From Heliocidaris erythrogramma (taxonomy: Eukaryota; Echinodermata; Echinoidea; Camarodonta; Echinometridae), in NCBI GenBank assembly GCA_025617745.1, contig CM046855.1:39813663-39877662 (forward strand): a DNA stretch of 64,000 nucleotides. Direction: 5' to 3'. A program made the translations under genes and the position numbers. The notes below the pieces were generated by a model. It saw nothing but the letters and a program-made list of their open reading frames with translations, was not told the DNA's origin and did not search any database. Shown one piece after another: positions 27,001 to 34,345 of the stretch (positions within the stretch are counted from its first letter, which is position 1; each line of letters begins with the position of its first letter).

Positions 27001-29089
27001 GCAAGGTAACGCATATGTAGCAGCTACCGAGCTTTGAATGTAGCAGCGCACGCGAGTGTAGCGTGCAGATAGCGAGCATACAACATTGATACATGCGCTG
27101 TATGCACAACGCGACATACACCAGCGCTGCAGCTACGGCACCATCAAGATGGCGCTACACAACGTGGAACCTCGGGGTACTGTGTGGTGCATCATATCCT
27201 TAAAAATACTGCAGTATTTCTCTAATAATAATAAGAATAATTCTTTGATAATGTAAAATACTCTTCAATCCTGAAGTACTCACTGTCAATGGAAGAAAGC
27301 CAGGAGATGATGAATTCTTCTTGCTAACCGCAGTAACCATAACAGTTGTATCTCCAATCTGCAATGAAGTGAGAAACACAAAACAAATGCGACCAGCCCT
27401 TAACATACGAGTTCATTCAATAAAAAGTGAAATAGAAATAAAAAAAGAGTATGACTGTAAAAACACATTTCCTTTTCTTGCTTTAAATCTACACTTACCT
27501 GGGCAGTAGCACAGCCATCAGCTAATCGAGCTAACTCTCCAGTGGACAGTATAAGCGGGCTAGGCGAGAAACAATTGAAAAAGAAGGGGAATCATAAGTC
27601 ATGCTTTTGTTTGAAAAAACATTGTTTTTCTCTTTTTAGAAATTCAAAACAAAGTAAACTTGTTAAGAGGAAAACCTCTGAACGATAATGTTTTTAACGG
27701 AATCAAGTATTAATTTCGCATCCTGGTTGCTGATGAAGAATGCGAATACTAACCTGTTTTTTTTTCCTAAAAGTTAAATGCGCTTCCCCGGCAGGATGGA
27801 GCGTTTTTATGCCACTTATTGACTTAAGGTTTTTTTCACATCGTGTTTCATGAATTGAAACCTCCACAAGGCACAACTCGAGAGTCGAGACCACTCACAA
27901 AATGGTACTTCTTACAAGTTACATCTGTTAAAGATCACATTACAAGAAAATTCCATCAAAGTAAATATTGGCTTAATACTTTTTTTTGCACAGATGGCAT
28001 AAATTAAACAAGGTTATCCAAATTCAACGCTTGGACACATTTGAAGTATTGATTATTATCAATTATAAAACAGTAAAATACAGCCCCTGATATAGCAGCT
28101 GAAGAGCTCCTCGAACGCTGCTGAGATGTGTGACGACACACCAGGGGCCAGTCCTGTCTAACTCTAAGCAGACGATGTCCCATAACATCTTACACATTTT
28201 TCAGTGCCCGTTTTGTCATCTCCTCTTCACTTATTTCTCTTACTTGACTAGCATCAGTCTTAATGTTAGTCTGTTGCCTCACTCTTAACTTCGTGTATGT
28301 TATTATTTTGATGAATAATGCAGCGTTAAAAAAATAAAGGAATCAGTCACTTGTAAACAAAATAAGACGCCATTGTATTTTCAGCTGCTTGCACCGGGGC
28401 ATGTTCGGCGTTTCAAGAGGGAACGAATACCATTCGTGCTATTATTCGGAGGGCTTTTCAATTTGAAAATGGGGTTTATTTCATTGATCATTGACCCTTC
28501 TCCTGTGTATTTACAATCAAACGGTTTTAGTTATCAGAAGCAGTTTCACTTTTCCTTTTAGAATGGTGTGAAATAAGGTCATGTTTAAATATACCAAACT
28601 CTTTATAATTTGATAAATAATTGCATTGCAATTACGTTCATTCACTATAGGACGTCGTCTGCTTAAGCAGGATCGATCCCTAGTGTGACGACATCAAAAC
28701 ATCGCTATATTTCTGGCGAATCCTCAGATATTCCAGACATGCCAGATGCTTAGATTTAGAAGAGCTTTTATTTATGTTGTTTTTATAATGATCAGATACG
28801 CAGTTGACATAAAACTTATACGATCATGACGATTGCCATCTGTAAGCTTCCCAGTTTCTAGTGATACATTAATTGCCATATTTGTGATTTTCTTGTAATG
28901 TGATCTTTAAGTTTAAGATGGAAAAATATAATTTTTTTACCTCTGGCCAATTACTGCTTCCACAGTGCCAGACGCATTTGCATTCCATGAAGCAAAATGC
29001 TTGAGTCTTTTAGTTTTGTTAATGTTGGATTGTTTGCACCATCGCCATTGAATACCTGCAGTGTACCGCCACGGCAATGCACGCCACAT
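1..29089 (-). CDS. PNPT1: PNPT1, mitochondrial polyribonucleotide nucleotidyltransferase (3' end off the window)
   Basis: Phosphorolytic 3'-5' exoribonuclease of mitochondria that degrades RNA with phosphate to nucleoside diphosphates and also acts in RNA import and turnover. Coding exons in transcript order (window coordinates): 28941-29089, 27499-27559, 27284-27358, 25938-26043, 22383-22432, 20612-20675, 19575-19736, 17345-17531, 16511-16562, 14144-14201, 13022-13118, 12066-12168, 11417-11481, 11021-11057, 7675-7741, 6304-6393, 5302-5355, 4266-4375, 3068-3139, 2458-2602, 1886-1969, 1499-1605, 1-25. Every junction has GT/AG borders and consistent phase; the total is 2020 nt, about 673 codons. 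The translation follows the vertebrate protein block by block (for example [57 protein letters not shown]). Only the S1 domain is missing, because the window ends. The gene looks intact. Introns are large and full of transposons. Confidence 0.97.
643..771. mobile_element. Palindromic MITE, 129 bp
   Basis: The ends are inverted repeats: GGGGCCTGTAACATAAAGAG runs inward from 643 and its complement runs inward from 771, with about 27 matching bases. The middle shows weak further pairing. No coding capacity. It lies in the last PNPT1 intron of the window. No clear target duplication was found. Confidence 0.7.
897..1474. mobile_element. TTAA-flanked MITE with long inverted repeats (family A, copy 1)
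   Basis: TTAA at 893-896 and at 1475-1478 flank a 578-bp unit that starts AGGGAAATCCAACCTT and ends with the complement of AGGGCAATCCAACCTT. The inverted repeat extends inward well beyond 60 bp (AAATCGGACAAGCAATAAGA against its imperfect complement near 1370-1400). Other copies: 50057-53250 (interrupted) and 36560-36898 (right half only). The TTAA duplication fits piggyBac-like transposition, but the ends are not the classic CCCT type. Confidence 0.75.
1499..1969 (-). CDS. PNPT1: PNPT1 exons 21-22: KH RNA-binding domain
   Basis: Exons 1886-1969 and 1499-1605. They encode [20 protein letters not shown], where GPGG is the GxxG loop of a KH fold, then [20 protein letters not shown] and a helix ending QLLLED. 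Phase joins correctly to the 25-nt start of the next exon (1-25, KEPDLEFG), which leads into the S1 domain outside the window. Confidence 0.95.
2230..2368 (-). repeat. tRNA-derived SINE
   Basis: Read on the minus strand, the unit starts GGGGCGAGTTGGCTCAGTCG, which has a tRNA A-box-like block, and about 45 nt later carries GGGTTCGAATGC, a B-box. This is the RNA polymerase III promoter layout of tRNA-derived SINEs. The rest is not tRNA-like. It lies in PNPT1 intron 20. Confidence 0.65.
2458..12168 (-). CDS. PNPT1: PNPT1 exons 12-20: RNase PH-like domain 2 (catalytic)
   Basis: Exons 12066-12168, 11417-11481, 11021-11057, 7675-7741, 6304-6393, 5302-5355, 4266-4375, 3068-3139 and 2458-2602. They encode the active fold: [74 protein letters not shown] and [17 protein letters not shown]. 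The phosphate-binding Ser cluster (GSSSM), the Arg of FQRGQTQ, and the two acidic positions and Lys of [10 protein letters not shown], which match the metal-binding aspartates of bacterial PNPase, are all present. The enzyme is therefore expected to be active. The large intron 14 (7742-11020) holds a 2.8-kb inverted-terminal-repeat element. Confidence 0.96.
4416..4989 (+). repeat. Modular repeat, GCCTCCGCC-end family, copy 1
   Basis: Starts AACAAGATGAATTCGACTGC, with ATGCCTCTGCC soon after. It contains two to three decayed core units (each with accaagtttgaagtt and runs of TGACCT-like half sites), then a GACGGACGGACGG tract near 4912-4935, and ends in a hairpin with arms CCTCCG and CGGAGG around CACCTTCGGTGG before GCATAAAAA. 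Same family as 22602-25328. The closest described architecture I know is the pearl-type or Helentron-associated non-autonomous elements of marine invertebrates (inference). Confidence 0.65.
5909..6050. mobile_element. Palindromic MITE of the GTTTCAT/CCAAT family
   Basis: A 142-bp hairpin: CTGGGGAGCGTTTCAT at the left and its complement at the right, with the arms continuing through GTGTTTTGTCAGTGATTTTT. The loop side carries AGCCAATCAGATGCAAGG. Relatives: 7114-7254, 13303-13442, 41575-41726, 44291-44439 and 45430-45579. They are non-coding. Confidence 0.8.
6440..6815. repeat. Dispersed CCCTAA-containing repeat, interrupted by a TA-flanked MITE
   Basis: Recognised by CAATTGCTCCAGGCTTTAT at the left, a TTAGGGTTAGGGTTAGG-like stretch near 6708-6728 and GTAGGATATTGACCTCAGAG at the right. 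The same framework recurs at 7020-7320, 11855-12045, 13455-13660 and 44445-44640. This copy is split by the element at 6512-6672. Confidence 0.6.
6512..6672. mobile_element. TA-flanked MITE (Tc1/mariner-like ends)
   Basis: TA on both sides of a 161-bp unit with ends CAGTCAAACCTGTCT and AGACAGGTTTGACTG. The inside repeats AGACAGGT-type motifs several times (TAGACAGGTTA, TAGACAGGTGACC, TAGACAGGTGGCC). There is no ORF. It interrupts the CCCTAA-containing repeat. Confidence 0.75.
7020..7320. repeat. Dispersed CCCTAA-containing repeat, interrupted by a GTTTCAT/CCAAT MITE
   Basis: Opposite orientation to the copy at 6440. CAATTGCTACACGGTCAATA and ACCTAACTCTAACCCTAAAG lie on the left. The MITE at 7114-7254 follows, then ACCCTAATCCTAACCCTTTA and TTTGACAA on the right. 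GTAACTTAC before and GTAACCTAC after the MITE look like a 9-bp target duplication with one change. Confidence 0.6.
7114..7254. mobile_element. Palindromic MITE of the GTTTCAT/CCAAT family
   Basis: Ends AGGGGAGCGTTTCATC and GATGAAATGCTCCCCAG. The arms pair through GTGTTTTGTCA. The core reads CTGATTGGCTGAGAG, the complement of the CCAAT core in its relatives. Flanked by GTAAC(T/C)TAC. Confidence 0.8.
8162..8911 (+). pseudogene. LINE reverse transcriptase fragment (thumb and C-terminal part)
   Basis: An open frame of 249 codons matches the C-terminal half of CR1/jockey-like reverse transcriptases: [40 protein letters not shown] and [18 protein letters not shown]. The palm is lost apart from a YFADNDT stretch that may be a damaged (Y/F)ADD box. 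A 43-nt segment is present twice (8229-8271 and 8387-8429), so [14 protein letters not shown]-coding DNA was duplicated and the frame shifted in the first copy. The 3' part of the LINE probably runs to a (TAAA)n tail near 10037-10056. This is a 5'-truncated dead copy inside the element at 7866-10662. Confidence 0.75.
9029..9294 (+). mobile_element. MITE with CAGGGGCGTATCCAGG / CAGTGGCGTATCCAGG ends
   Basis: Inverted ends of hAT type (CAG-GGCG-AT-CCAGG). The inside is G-rich near both ends (runs of 11-13 G), with AATTTTTGCTTCTGAAGAAG in the middle. It splits the LINE 3' region, with cataac present on both sides. An inverted relative lies at 26750-26934. Confidence 0.7.
11855..12045. repeat. 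Dispersed CCCTAA-containing repeat
   Basis: CAATTGCTCCGCAGTCAATA, then ACCTAACCCTAAACCTAACC-like text, then GGAGCAATTGTCACC. The order is the same as in the copies at 13455 and 44445. It ends just before PNPT1 exon 12. Confidence 0.6.
13022..16562 (-). CDS. PNPT1: PNPT1 exons 9-11: alpha-helical linker domain
   Basis: Exons 16511-16562, 14144-14201 and 13022-13118. They encode the less conserved helical region between the two RNase PH folds: [17 protein letters not shown], then [14 protein letters not shown], then [20 protein letters not shown]. The vertebrate equivalents are VSRDEAVNKIR and ESFNVVAKEVFRSIVL. Phases are compatible (0, 1, 2). Confidence 0.93.
13303..13442. mobile_element. Palindromic MITE of the GTTTCAT/CCAAT family (left end shortened)
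   Basis: ATAAAACTTGTTATCAATAG pairs with TTGATAACAAGTTTTATGAA. CTCAGCCAATCAGATTC lies in the loop. The right end has GAAACGGGGCCCAG, but the left lacks the matching GGGCCC block. Confidence 0.7.
13455..13660. repeat. Dispersed CCCTAA-containing repeat
   Basis: TTGCTTCAGGCTTTATTCTG, then GGTTTTAGGTTAGGGTTTAG, then GTGTAGGATATTAACCACAG and GAGCAATTGTC. Orientation as at 6440. It directly abuts the MITE at 13303-13442. Confidence 0.6.
14231..15969. mobile_element. TTAA-flanked element (family B, copy 1) split by a second TTAA element
   Basis: TTAA at 14227-14230 and 15970-15973. The ends are AGTAGA and TCTACT, with AGAAAATCACAAATATGGC complement inside the right end. Removing the nested unit 14265-15067 leaves a body that matches 27932-28906 almost base for base (for example the CTGCTTAAGCAGGATCGATC block). 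It has only short ORFs and is non-autonomous. It lies in PNPT1 intron 9. Confidence 0.75.
14265..15067. mobile_element. piggyBac-like element (family C) nested in family B
   Basis: TTAA at 14261-14264 and 15068-15071. The ends are CCCTAAAAAGACTGGGG and its complement, resembling piggyBac termini (CCCTAGAAAG). Long G or C runs lie just inside each end. The core has GGAGGTCTCGGCCGCTGATT. No transposase ORF. Relatives at 38124-38699 and 42357-43123. Confidence 0.8.
16285..16480 (+). repeat. tRNA-derived SINE
   Basis: GATTGGTCTAGTGGTACTC (A-box-like) is followed about 65 nt later by AGGTTCGAAACC (B-box), then a non-tRNA body ending near AATTACACACACAC. The head resembles the tRNA-like blocks at 57080 and 58225. 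Confidence 0.6.
17065..17265 (+). repeat. tRNA-derived SINE
   Basis: GGCGCGATGGCAGTGGTAGA (A-box-like), then ACCCGGGTTCAAAACC (B-box) about 30 nt later, then a body with CCTTTGGTAAGGCATTAATC typical of SINE tails in marine invertebrates. It lies in PNPT1 intron 8, immediately before exon 8 in window order. Confidence 0.65.
17345..27559 (-). CDS. PNPT1: PNPT1 exons 2-8: RNase PH-like domain 1
   Basis: Exons 27499-27559, 27284-27358, 25938-26043, 22383-22432, 20612-20675, 19575-19736 and 17345-17531. They encode the first, catalytically weaker RNase PH fold: [89 protein letters not shown] and [17 protein letters not shown]. These are the standard PNPase blocks in their normal order. The introns between them carry most of the modular repeats described below. 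Confidence 0.96.
18439..19338. mobile_element. DNA transposon remnant with about 42-bp inverted ends
   Basis: Ends GTCTGACCAAGGAGTTATCA and the complement of GTCAGACCAAGGTGTTATCA, pairing on through CAGAACT(A/G)GAGT. Inside is a short frame at 18670-18789 ([15 protein letters not shown], 39 codons, acidic and leucine-rich) of unknown role. Superfamily not assigned, because the target duplication is unclear. Confidence 0.65.
19923..20425 (+). repeat. Modular repeat, TACCCCCGCC-end family
   Basis: Begins TTAATACCCCCGCCCCG and ends TTTGGCGGGGGTATAAAT, so the ends match as an inverted repeat. The body has ACCAAATTTCATGAGCTTTG text, then about 210 bp of CCGA/ACCG/CCGC units (20167-20378) that contain a 116-bp direct duplication (about 20165-20271 against 20281-20378). 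The long arginine/proline ORFs here on both strands come from this simple sequence. Confidence 0.65.
20932..22264 (+). repeat. Modular repeat, GCTCACCTGA-end family, with tandem 310-340 bp core
   Basis: Begins AACAAGAGCCCCAGGGGGCA, with GCTCACCTGA soon after, and ends GGCTCAGGTGAGCTAAAAA. Four copies of a core begin with CCCCTACCCCTAAGGATGAT near 21113, 21437, 21749 and 22087. A GGACGACGGACGACGGACG tract (22173-22210) precedes the 3' hairpin (GAGCCTTAGGCTC). Frames rich in proline or glycine over this region come from C-runs and are not genes. Confidence 0.7.
23212..24732 (+). mobile_element. Helitron-like non-autonomous element, copy 1
   Basis: Begins TTACCCACGCCGATGAAATC and ends GGCGTGGGTCTGCCGCC...CTTTCTAG. 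It sits in a host sequence readable in neighbouring core units as GTAA|TTTCATG, so insertion was between A and T without a target duplication. The 3' end has a hairpin (GCCG, loop CCTTTGA, CGGC) and the CTAG terminus, matching the Helitron rule of hairpin plus CTRR. Near the start is a (TTTG)n tract (23256-23336) and the phrase AACGGGTGAACGGATTTGCA. The middle 23580-24690 is unrelated DNA, including the hAT MITE at 24249-24429. No Rep/helicase ORF. Confidence 0.65.
24249..24429. mobile_element. hAT-type MITE with 8-bp target duplication
   Basis: GACTGAAC at 24241-24248 and 24430-24437. The ends are CAAGGCCGTACGCAG and its complement. The interior is rich in G and C runs. 181 bp, non-coding. 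Confidence 0.8.
25599..25854 (+). mobile_element. Helitron-like non-autonomous element, copy 2 (short form)
   Basis: TTACCCACGCCGATAAAATC to CTTTCTAG, 256 bp, flanked by ACATA on the left and TTATT on the right (insertion between A and T). The terminal hairpin is GCTG, loop CCTTTGA, CAGC, so both sides of the stem differ from copy 1 in a pairing-preserving way. It lies 83 bp from PNPT1 exon 4. Confidence 0.7.
26076..26381. repeat. Purine-rich (GA)n tract upstream of PNPT1 exon 4
   Basis: About 300 nt of GAGA/GGGAGA/GACAGA units with almost no pyrimidine on the plus strand. In the PNPT1 transcript it reads as a CU-rich tract starting about 33 nt before the acceptor of exon 4. The arginine/glutamate and serine/leucine frames over it are simple-sequence artefacts. 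Confidence 0.9.
26750..26934 (-). mobile_element. MITE with CAGTGGTGTATCCAGG / CAGGGGCGTAGCCAGG ends
   Basis: Inverted relative of 9029-9294, sharing AGGCTTCAAAATTGGTCACA and TTCAGAGGCAAAAATTTTCC. 185 bp. It lies in PNPT1 intron 3. Confidence 0.7.
27932..28906. mobile_element. TTAA-flanked element (family B, copy 2)
   Basis: TTAA at 27928-27931 and 28907-28910. The ends are AGATCACATTACAAGAAAAT and its exact complement. 975 bp, uninterrupted. The body is nearly identical to that of 14231-15969, but the outermost end sequence differs. It lies in PNPT1 intron 1. Confidence 0.8.
28941..29089 (-). CDS. PNPT1: PNPT1 exon 1: start codon and mitochondrial targeting peptide
   Basis: The ATG at 29089-29087 opens [15 protein letters not shown] and continues with a stretch rich in Lys and Arg and almost free of acidic residues, as expected of a matrix presequence, before SGTVEAVIG. 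The donor is GGCCAGAG|gtaaaa (phase 2). I chose this ATG because it is the first in frame and gives a presequence of the right kind. A possible acceptor (tttgcag, near 29149) lies 60 bp upstream of it, so an upstream noncoding exon is possible. Confidence 0.9.
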
Positions 29090-29931
29090 TATTTACGTCA
29101 ACAGGGTTAGGATCAGACGAATTAATAATAATATCGAACCAGACCAGCTGCAAAACGGTAGACTACTGCCTGAACTTTCTAAAGTCAGCAAGCAGAAAAT
29201 CACACGTAGAGACCTCTACGATACGTAACGAGCTACACTTGAGCTAGGCCGCTAGCTAGATCCGGGGAGCTAGCTGGGTTGCTCTCAGCTGGCGTTCCGT
29301 GCTCTTTTTTAATTTTGCATGTGCTGTGAACTGAGCTCTCATTGCGCGCGTAATGCAATGTAGACGACAAATAGAGGGCAACAAAAGAGCATTACGGCGC
29401 TATAAAATCTTTGATGGATGCATTGGCTCGTATGCGTGTACATAGATATTGCACGCGTGACGAGCGCATTTATGCGGCGTACGCATATATCTACAGCTTT
29501 AATTCAGCCGTTTTTTAGTTTCATTACAATGTTTAGGTACATAAGCTAAACGTATAATGTGCCACAGAATAATATCGACGACTTGATCTTAACTGGTTAG
29601 CGAGCTCATTTTAGATTTGCAAGTTTGGAAGAGTTGACGCTGGTAACTATCATTTATTTGCTCTTTTATTATAAATAGACGATGAGTTATGTTTTTGTTG
29701 TTATGTTGGCGTTATGTTTGAATATTGTAGATTTAGAAATACTGGAGATGGATGAGATATTTTTCGAATTTAAGTGTCTATTCTGTGTTATAGTGTAGGT
29801 TTACAAATCACTTTTTTCAAATTCAGTTTCACTCTTTCACTTTCAGACCTGTTTTGTGTTTAGCTGTACGAGCTCCTTGCCATGTTGGCTTAAGCCTAAC
29901 TTAACGTCTTAAGTTATATCAATATCAATCA

Positions 29932-30036
29932 GGGCAGCGTTTCATCAAACGGTTATATTATAAATACAACTTCGCCGACATCCCATTGAAACGTGTGTAT
30001 CAAAATTAACATGCGTTGCAATGAAACGATGCCCTG
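29932..30036. mobile_element. Short palindromic MITE with GTTTCAT ends
   Basis: AGGGCAGCGTTTCATCAAAC at the left and GCAATGAAACGATGCCCT at the right form a hairpin. It resembles the GTTTCAT/CCAAT family at its ends but lacks the CCAAT core. Confidence 0.5.
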
Positions 30037-32639
30037 GGGCACTCATAGCTACATTCCTATACTTCGTGTGTATAATGTAGGCAGTCATACACCTCAACTT
30101 TTTAAAACACCACTGCACAAAAGTCACAAACATTCACTCAAAATCGGCATTTTAATTTACAAAAACCGACCACTAAATATCCAAGAAATACAATAAATTC
30201 AACTCACCGGTGTTGGAAAAGATATTTCCAAAAATCAAATCCGTAATTTACAGTTGATTCTCGCGAAACGAGCTATCGGAGTCATTGTATACATTTCCTG
30301 GTCGCCGCGGGCGCTGACATCTCCCCAAAAGAGTTTTGTCCTTAAAAATTCGGTCCCTATGTCATGTATGTGGCATACACGGAAAGTCCCGATTTTCTGT
30401 GTGCGCGATCGTAAAGATCGATGTGCGCTTGCGATCCCGAGTTTCTTCGTGGACAAAAATTTTATTGGCCGATTTTAGTCTAAGACAGCGGCAGTATGTA
30501 AACAACATGCGATCGCGAAACAAATCGGCGGGGATTTCTCCGGTTTTGGACAAGATTTTGACTTTGGATTTTGCTGAAAATATCAAAAGTTCTTTCTAAC
30601 GGCCATTTGAGGTAGGAGTGAGATTTTTAAGGGCTGAATTTGAAAGCAAGTATTTAAAATATTTATCTTATTTTCCCCCCATACCTTTACTACACGCGAC
30701 AGAAAATACCAACTATTTTTGCATTTTGTATTCGTAGTGGTCAATATGACCACTATTCGTGGTGTGCCCTGGGGGTCGTTTCATCAATTTGATGATCAAA
30801 CCGTCATAACGATAGGCTAAGGCTTCATCATTCAAAATTTCGAATTGAGCAAGAATATGAAATAGTATTCAGAATGGGTTCATACGTACCCAGTTTAGGC
30901 AAAACAACCTTTAAAACGTCGGAATGTATTATTTTCAGGCAAAAAATGAACTTTGATTAGTTTGAACGTACTTTGTTACTGTTAGTCACTACTTTACCAA
31001 CTCTCCGAGTGGCAGGGATATGTAGACATTCGAGGCAAAACATCGCACTGCTGCTCGCGGCGCTCGAAGACACCGCACGGCGAGCGCACTGCTAGTGAAC
31101 AATGCGCTCCGGGTCAGGCAGACGATTTTGCCAAAACTGGCCATTGCAAGCCCCATTTCGTGTATTGCAAGTGATGTGTGCGGGTGGAAGCGGCCGCCCA
31201 AACTTGGTTTCAAAAATTAAAAAAACATTTCAATTTTGAAAGAAAATAAGTTTTAAGACTGCCAAATTTGGCGCAATAAGGAATAAGTATAGAATATGAC
31301 AAGCTTGACAAGAAAAACGGCGAAATTTTGACTTACCTCGGTCAAAAAGTGACGATATGAAGGCCTAGGGGGTGAGTATTATCAGGAAAGTCTTGATATC
31401 GCACGAACTGGAAGTAGTTTAAGTTAATGATATGTGAAAATCTTGGCAGAAGACCGAATCACTTTTGAAAGATAATGATATCAATCCACCCTTGTCAAAA
31501 CCATGATAGCGAGCAAGCGAGAAAACTGCAGTATCGCCTGATGACGATGCCTAATAACGACAAGATCAGCGACATCTTGACAAATGCTCGACGCTGTCGC
31601 TCAACTTGTCCGCTAACTACATGTAACTCAACTGTTTCACAAAGCCGTATTTTCGAAGGTCAGCAACAACTTCCCTGACAAGCATGAAAAGTGACTTGTC
31701 GGTACTCCAAACCTGTCATATCTTTTTAGAACGCCATCACAAGCCAGCTTAGTTTTAGTTTAGTCTATGGGCTGCGAAAAAATGCAAAATGTAACTTAAT
31801 TGTAAGTTAAGAGAAAGTTTATTTCCTGATCTCCAAACACATTCCTTTATCATTCTCTTAAAATCTTATCAAATAGTTTTACTTAGAATGTTTTTATCAT
31901 AATATTTTACACACGGACAATATGTTCTTGTGACTTCTTGACCCCCAAACAAGTAAATGAGATTAATATTAAGGCCAAATAAAAAAAATACATGTTTAGC
32001 GTCCTGCCTTTTTGAAAAAAATGGAGGATGCCCTTTTTTTTTTTTTTTTTTCAAAAATGGCCGGCCGATTGGAGCGCCGCACGTGAATGGTATTGATGTT
32101 CTGTGCTGTAAACCAGCTTTATTTTCATGCTACGCAATATTAGCAGGAGCATCATGCTTTTACTCGCGATTTACACCACACTGATCATTGTGTGGAGATC
32201 AAAGCAGACACTGAACTACAGCATGCACAGCCGAATTACATCGCGCTCGAAGACATATACGAATAGACAATTTCCACCGCCTTATGAAAATCCTTTTCCC
32301 GAAAAGAATCATGAAATTTACATTTTTGGGGGGTTTTACAGCCCCCCCCCCAAAAAAAGCAGGTGGCCTCCAAAAAAGCCCCCAAAACGCCCACATCGAT
32401 TACCATAGAAAAAGCTTCGAAAACGGAACAGTCTGTATATACAGACCTAGCTGTCCGAGCTCCTTGGCTAAATCAATCTGTGGACAGAAATAACCGTATG
32501 TAATGGGGAAATCTTTAATATTTCTGACATTTCTCAACCTTCCCCATAGACAAGACGGTACGACCATAATCCATATCACCAACAAGGTGTCTGAACAGCC
32601 GACCTATAGGCTACACAAATCTTAACTTGCATGTGTTGT

Positions 32640-32925
32640 CCCATACAAGTTACACGTGCAAGGTAAAAAAACCTGATCACACCTTGGCGATTTTTGTGTT
32701 TTCTTTCTTTTTTATTCATTCAATTTTTACAATCTTAGTTGATCCTGGAAGGTAACCCCTTCAGCAAATTTTGAGGGTGGTTTGCATGGCTCACAGTATG
32801 TGAGAAATGGTGATATTTAGATCTAGTTTTTTTTGGTTGATATCCCCCTCCACACACAGTATATGCATCCCGTAGGCCGCCAGTACCAGATTGATAAGCC
32901 AAGGAGCTCGTACAGCTACCATGAT
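32640..32925 (-). repeat. Dispersed repeat, copy 1
   Basis: Shares with 58590-58770 (opposite orientation) the blocks ACTTGCATGTG, AACCTGATCACACC, TTACAATCTTAGTTGATCC, TGGAAGGTAACCC and TTGCATGGCTCAC. The right part CCAAGGAGCTCGTACAGCT also occurs, inverted or changed, near 29862 and 32446. Family unknown. No ORF. Confidence 0.5.
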
Positions 32926-33185
32926 AATGTCATAGCCCCAATCTAAATATCTCAGTTCCATTCATGGTTACTACGAGTCAGTTAAATAAACTACAGTGAG
33001 AGTAGATCTAGCCATTATCTTCATGAATGACAGAGGTCTACCTACATGTAATCGTGTAACCCCTTTTACTGTGCAGAGTGAATGTCGTGATGAAACTAAA
33101 CTTGAAAGAAGCTGCTCCAGTTTGCTTAATTTTTTTTCAAAAGAGAACATGGAAAGATGCAAATTTTTACTTAAATACTAATAAA

Positions 33186-33535
33186 TATCTTTTACCTCAC
33201 CAAGGGCATCCGATATCCGTGATTTGACAAGAAACTTGAAGAAAAATCTGCATTTTGCTGGTATCGCTGATATTCTGCCCGAGTACCAGTTTTGTAGCAC
33301 GCCAATGACTCAAAATCACCAGTGCGCAATTGCTGGGACTGCACTGCCGAAAGTTTCTGCTGCACCGCCGAAAGTTTCTGCTGCACCGCTCTACACACAC
33401 AGGGAAACTATCGGCAGTCCCAGTAATGGCACACTGGTGATTTTGAGTCGTTTGAATCGGCACTACCAGCAAAACAGTTTTTCCATCAGATTACGCGTCC
33501 AATTGTGGATATCGGATGCCTCTTTTTGAGGTAAA
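33186..33535. repeat. Foldback repeat with internal short tandem duplication
   Basis: Left arm 33193-33330 (GCATCCGATATCC ... GACTCAAAATCACCAGTG) and right arm 33420-33535 pair imperfectly. Between them CCGAAAGTTTCTGCTGCAC is repeated in tandem. Because of the palindrome both strands carry an open frame (33224-33529 plus, 33197-33472 minus). I do not regard either as a gene. Confidence 0.55.
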
Positions 33536-33879
33536 ATATTTTTCTTAATATTTAATATGTTCTGTTTTGAATTCCGACTTAGTAGATTTGTATCTGGAGC
33601 GCCACTGCCTTTGGCGGCGGTTCTCCCTGGAGTTGACAAAATACATGCACTCTGTGTGTGTGTGCACTTCGGTGTTTCAGCAGGATGTTTTTGTGCCATT
33701 TCATTTGTATAGGTCCAATAGGGGTCTTATAGCTGAAAATTTCTAAAACCTCATTGGAGGATTATTCAAAATGAATGCATGGATTGACATGAAAATTGGT
33801 ACATTTTCAACAAGATATGAAAAAAAAAATCATTTGAATGGGTAGTTTCTGAGATAGAAAAATCTTTCACTCTATGAAG

Positions 33880-34022
33880 CAGGGATGCCACTTTTCACAC
33901 AAAAGTATGAATTCCTACTTTTTCAACATATTTTTAGCCATAGAAAACCACTTTTTATGTACACAAGGGACCATACTAGATGATTTTTCCTACTTTTTTA
34001 TAAATTCTAAGTGGCATCCCTG
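33880..34022. mobile_element. MITE with CAGGGATGCCACTT ends
   Basis: CAGGGATGCCACTTTTCACA at the left and AAGTGGCATCCCTG at the right. ATGAAG occurs on both sides, suggesting a short target duplication. CAGGG ends are common in hAT MITEs. 143 bp. Confidence 0.65.
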
Positions 34023-34345
34023 ATGAAGAGGCTTTCTTAGAGTCTGGAAATGCCTGCTATGTTGGCAAGATACTAAAAAAATGCCAGGCTCTATGGAGAG
34101 TATTGTCAGCTTTTTTAACTCTTCCTTAGAGCCTTTTCCAGGAAGGCTATGTGTGATGCTAATTTTGGAACTTGTCTCAAAAACATACAACTAATGGGAG
34201 ATATGCTTATCATCCTGCAAAGGCCTATTTATCTTCTGCACATGGTGCTAAGCAGACTAGTAATTAGGCATACAGTTTATTAAATTGCTTTTACAAAAAA
34301 TTAATTGCTTTTATATTTTGTATTTTCATCACAGATTTCATCACA

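Larger units (their letters stand above)
29090..34334. other. PNPT1 / ATP5MJ divergent intergenic region
   Basis: No protein-coding exon that I can support. The part at 30195-31340 is richer in CG dinucleotides than its surroundings and holds good donor-like sites on both strands (minus: ACCG|gtgagt near 30202 and CGAG|gtaagt near 31337; plus: TGAG|gtagga near 30611). It may therefore contain the noncoding first exons and promoter of one or both genes. This is inference. MITE-like or foldback units lie at 29932-30036, 33186-33535 and 33880-34022. A minus-strand frame at 30989-31213 is treated in the findings. Confidence 0.35.
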
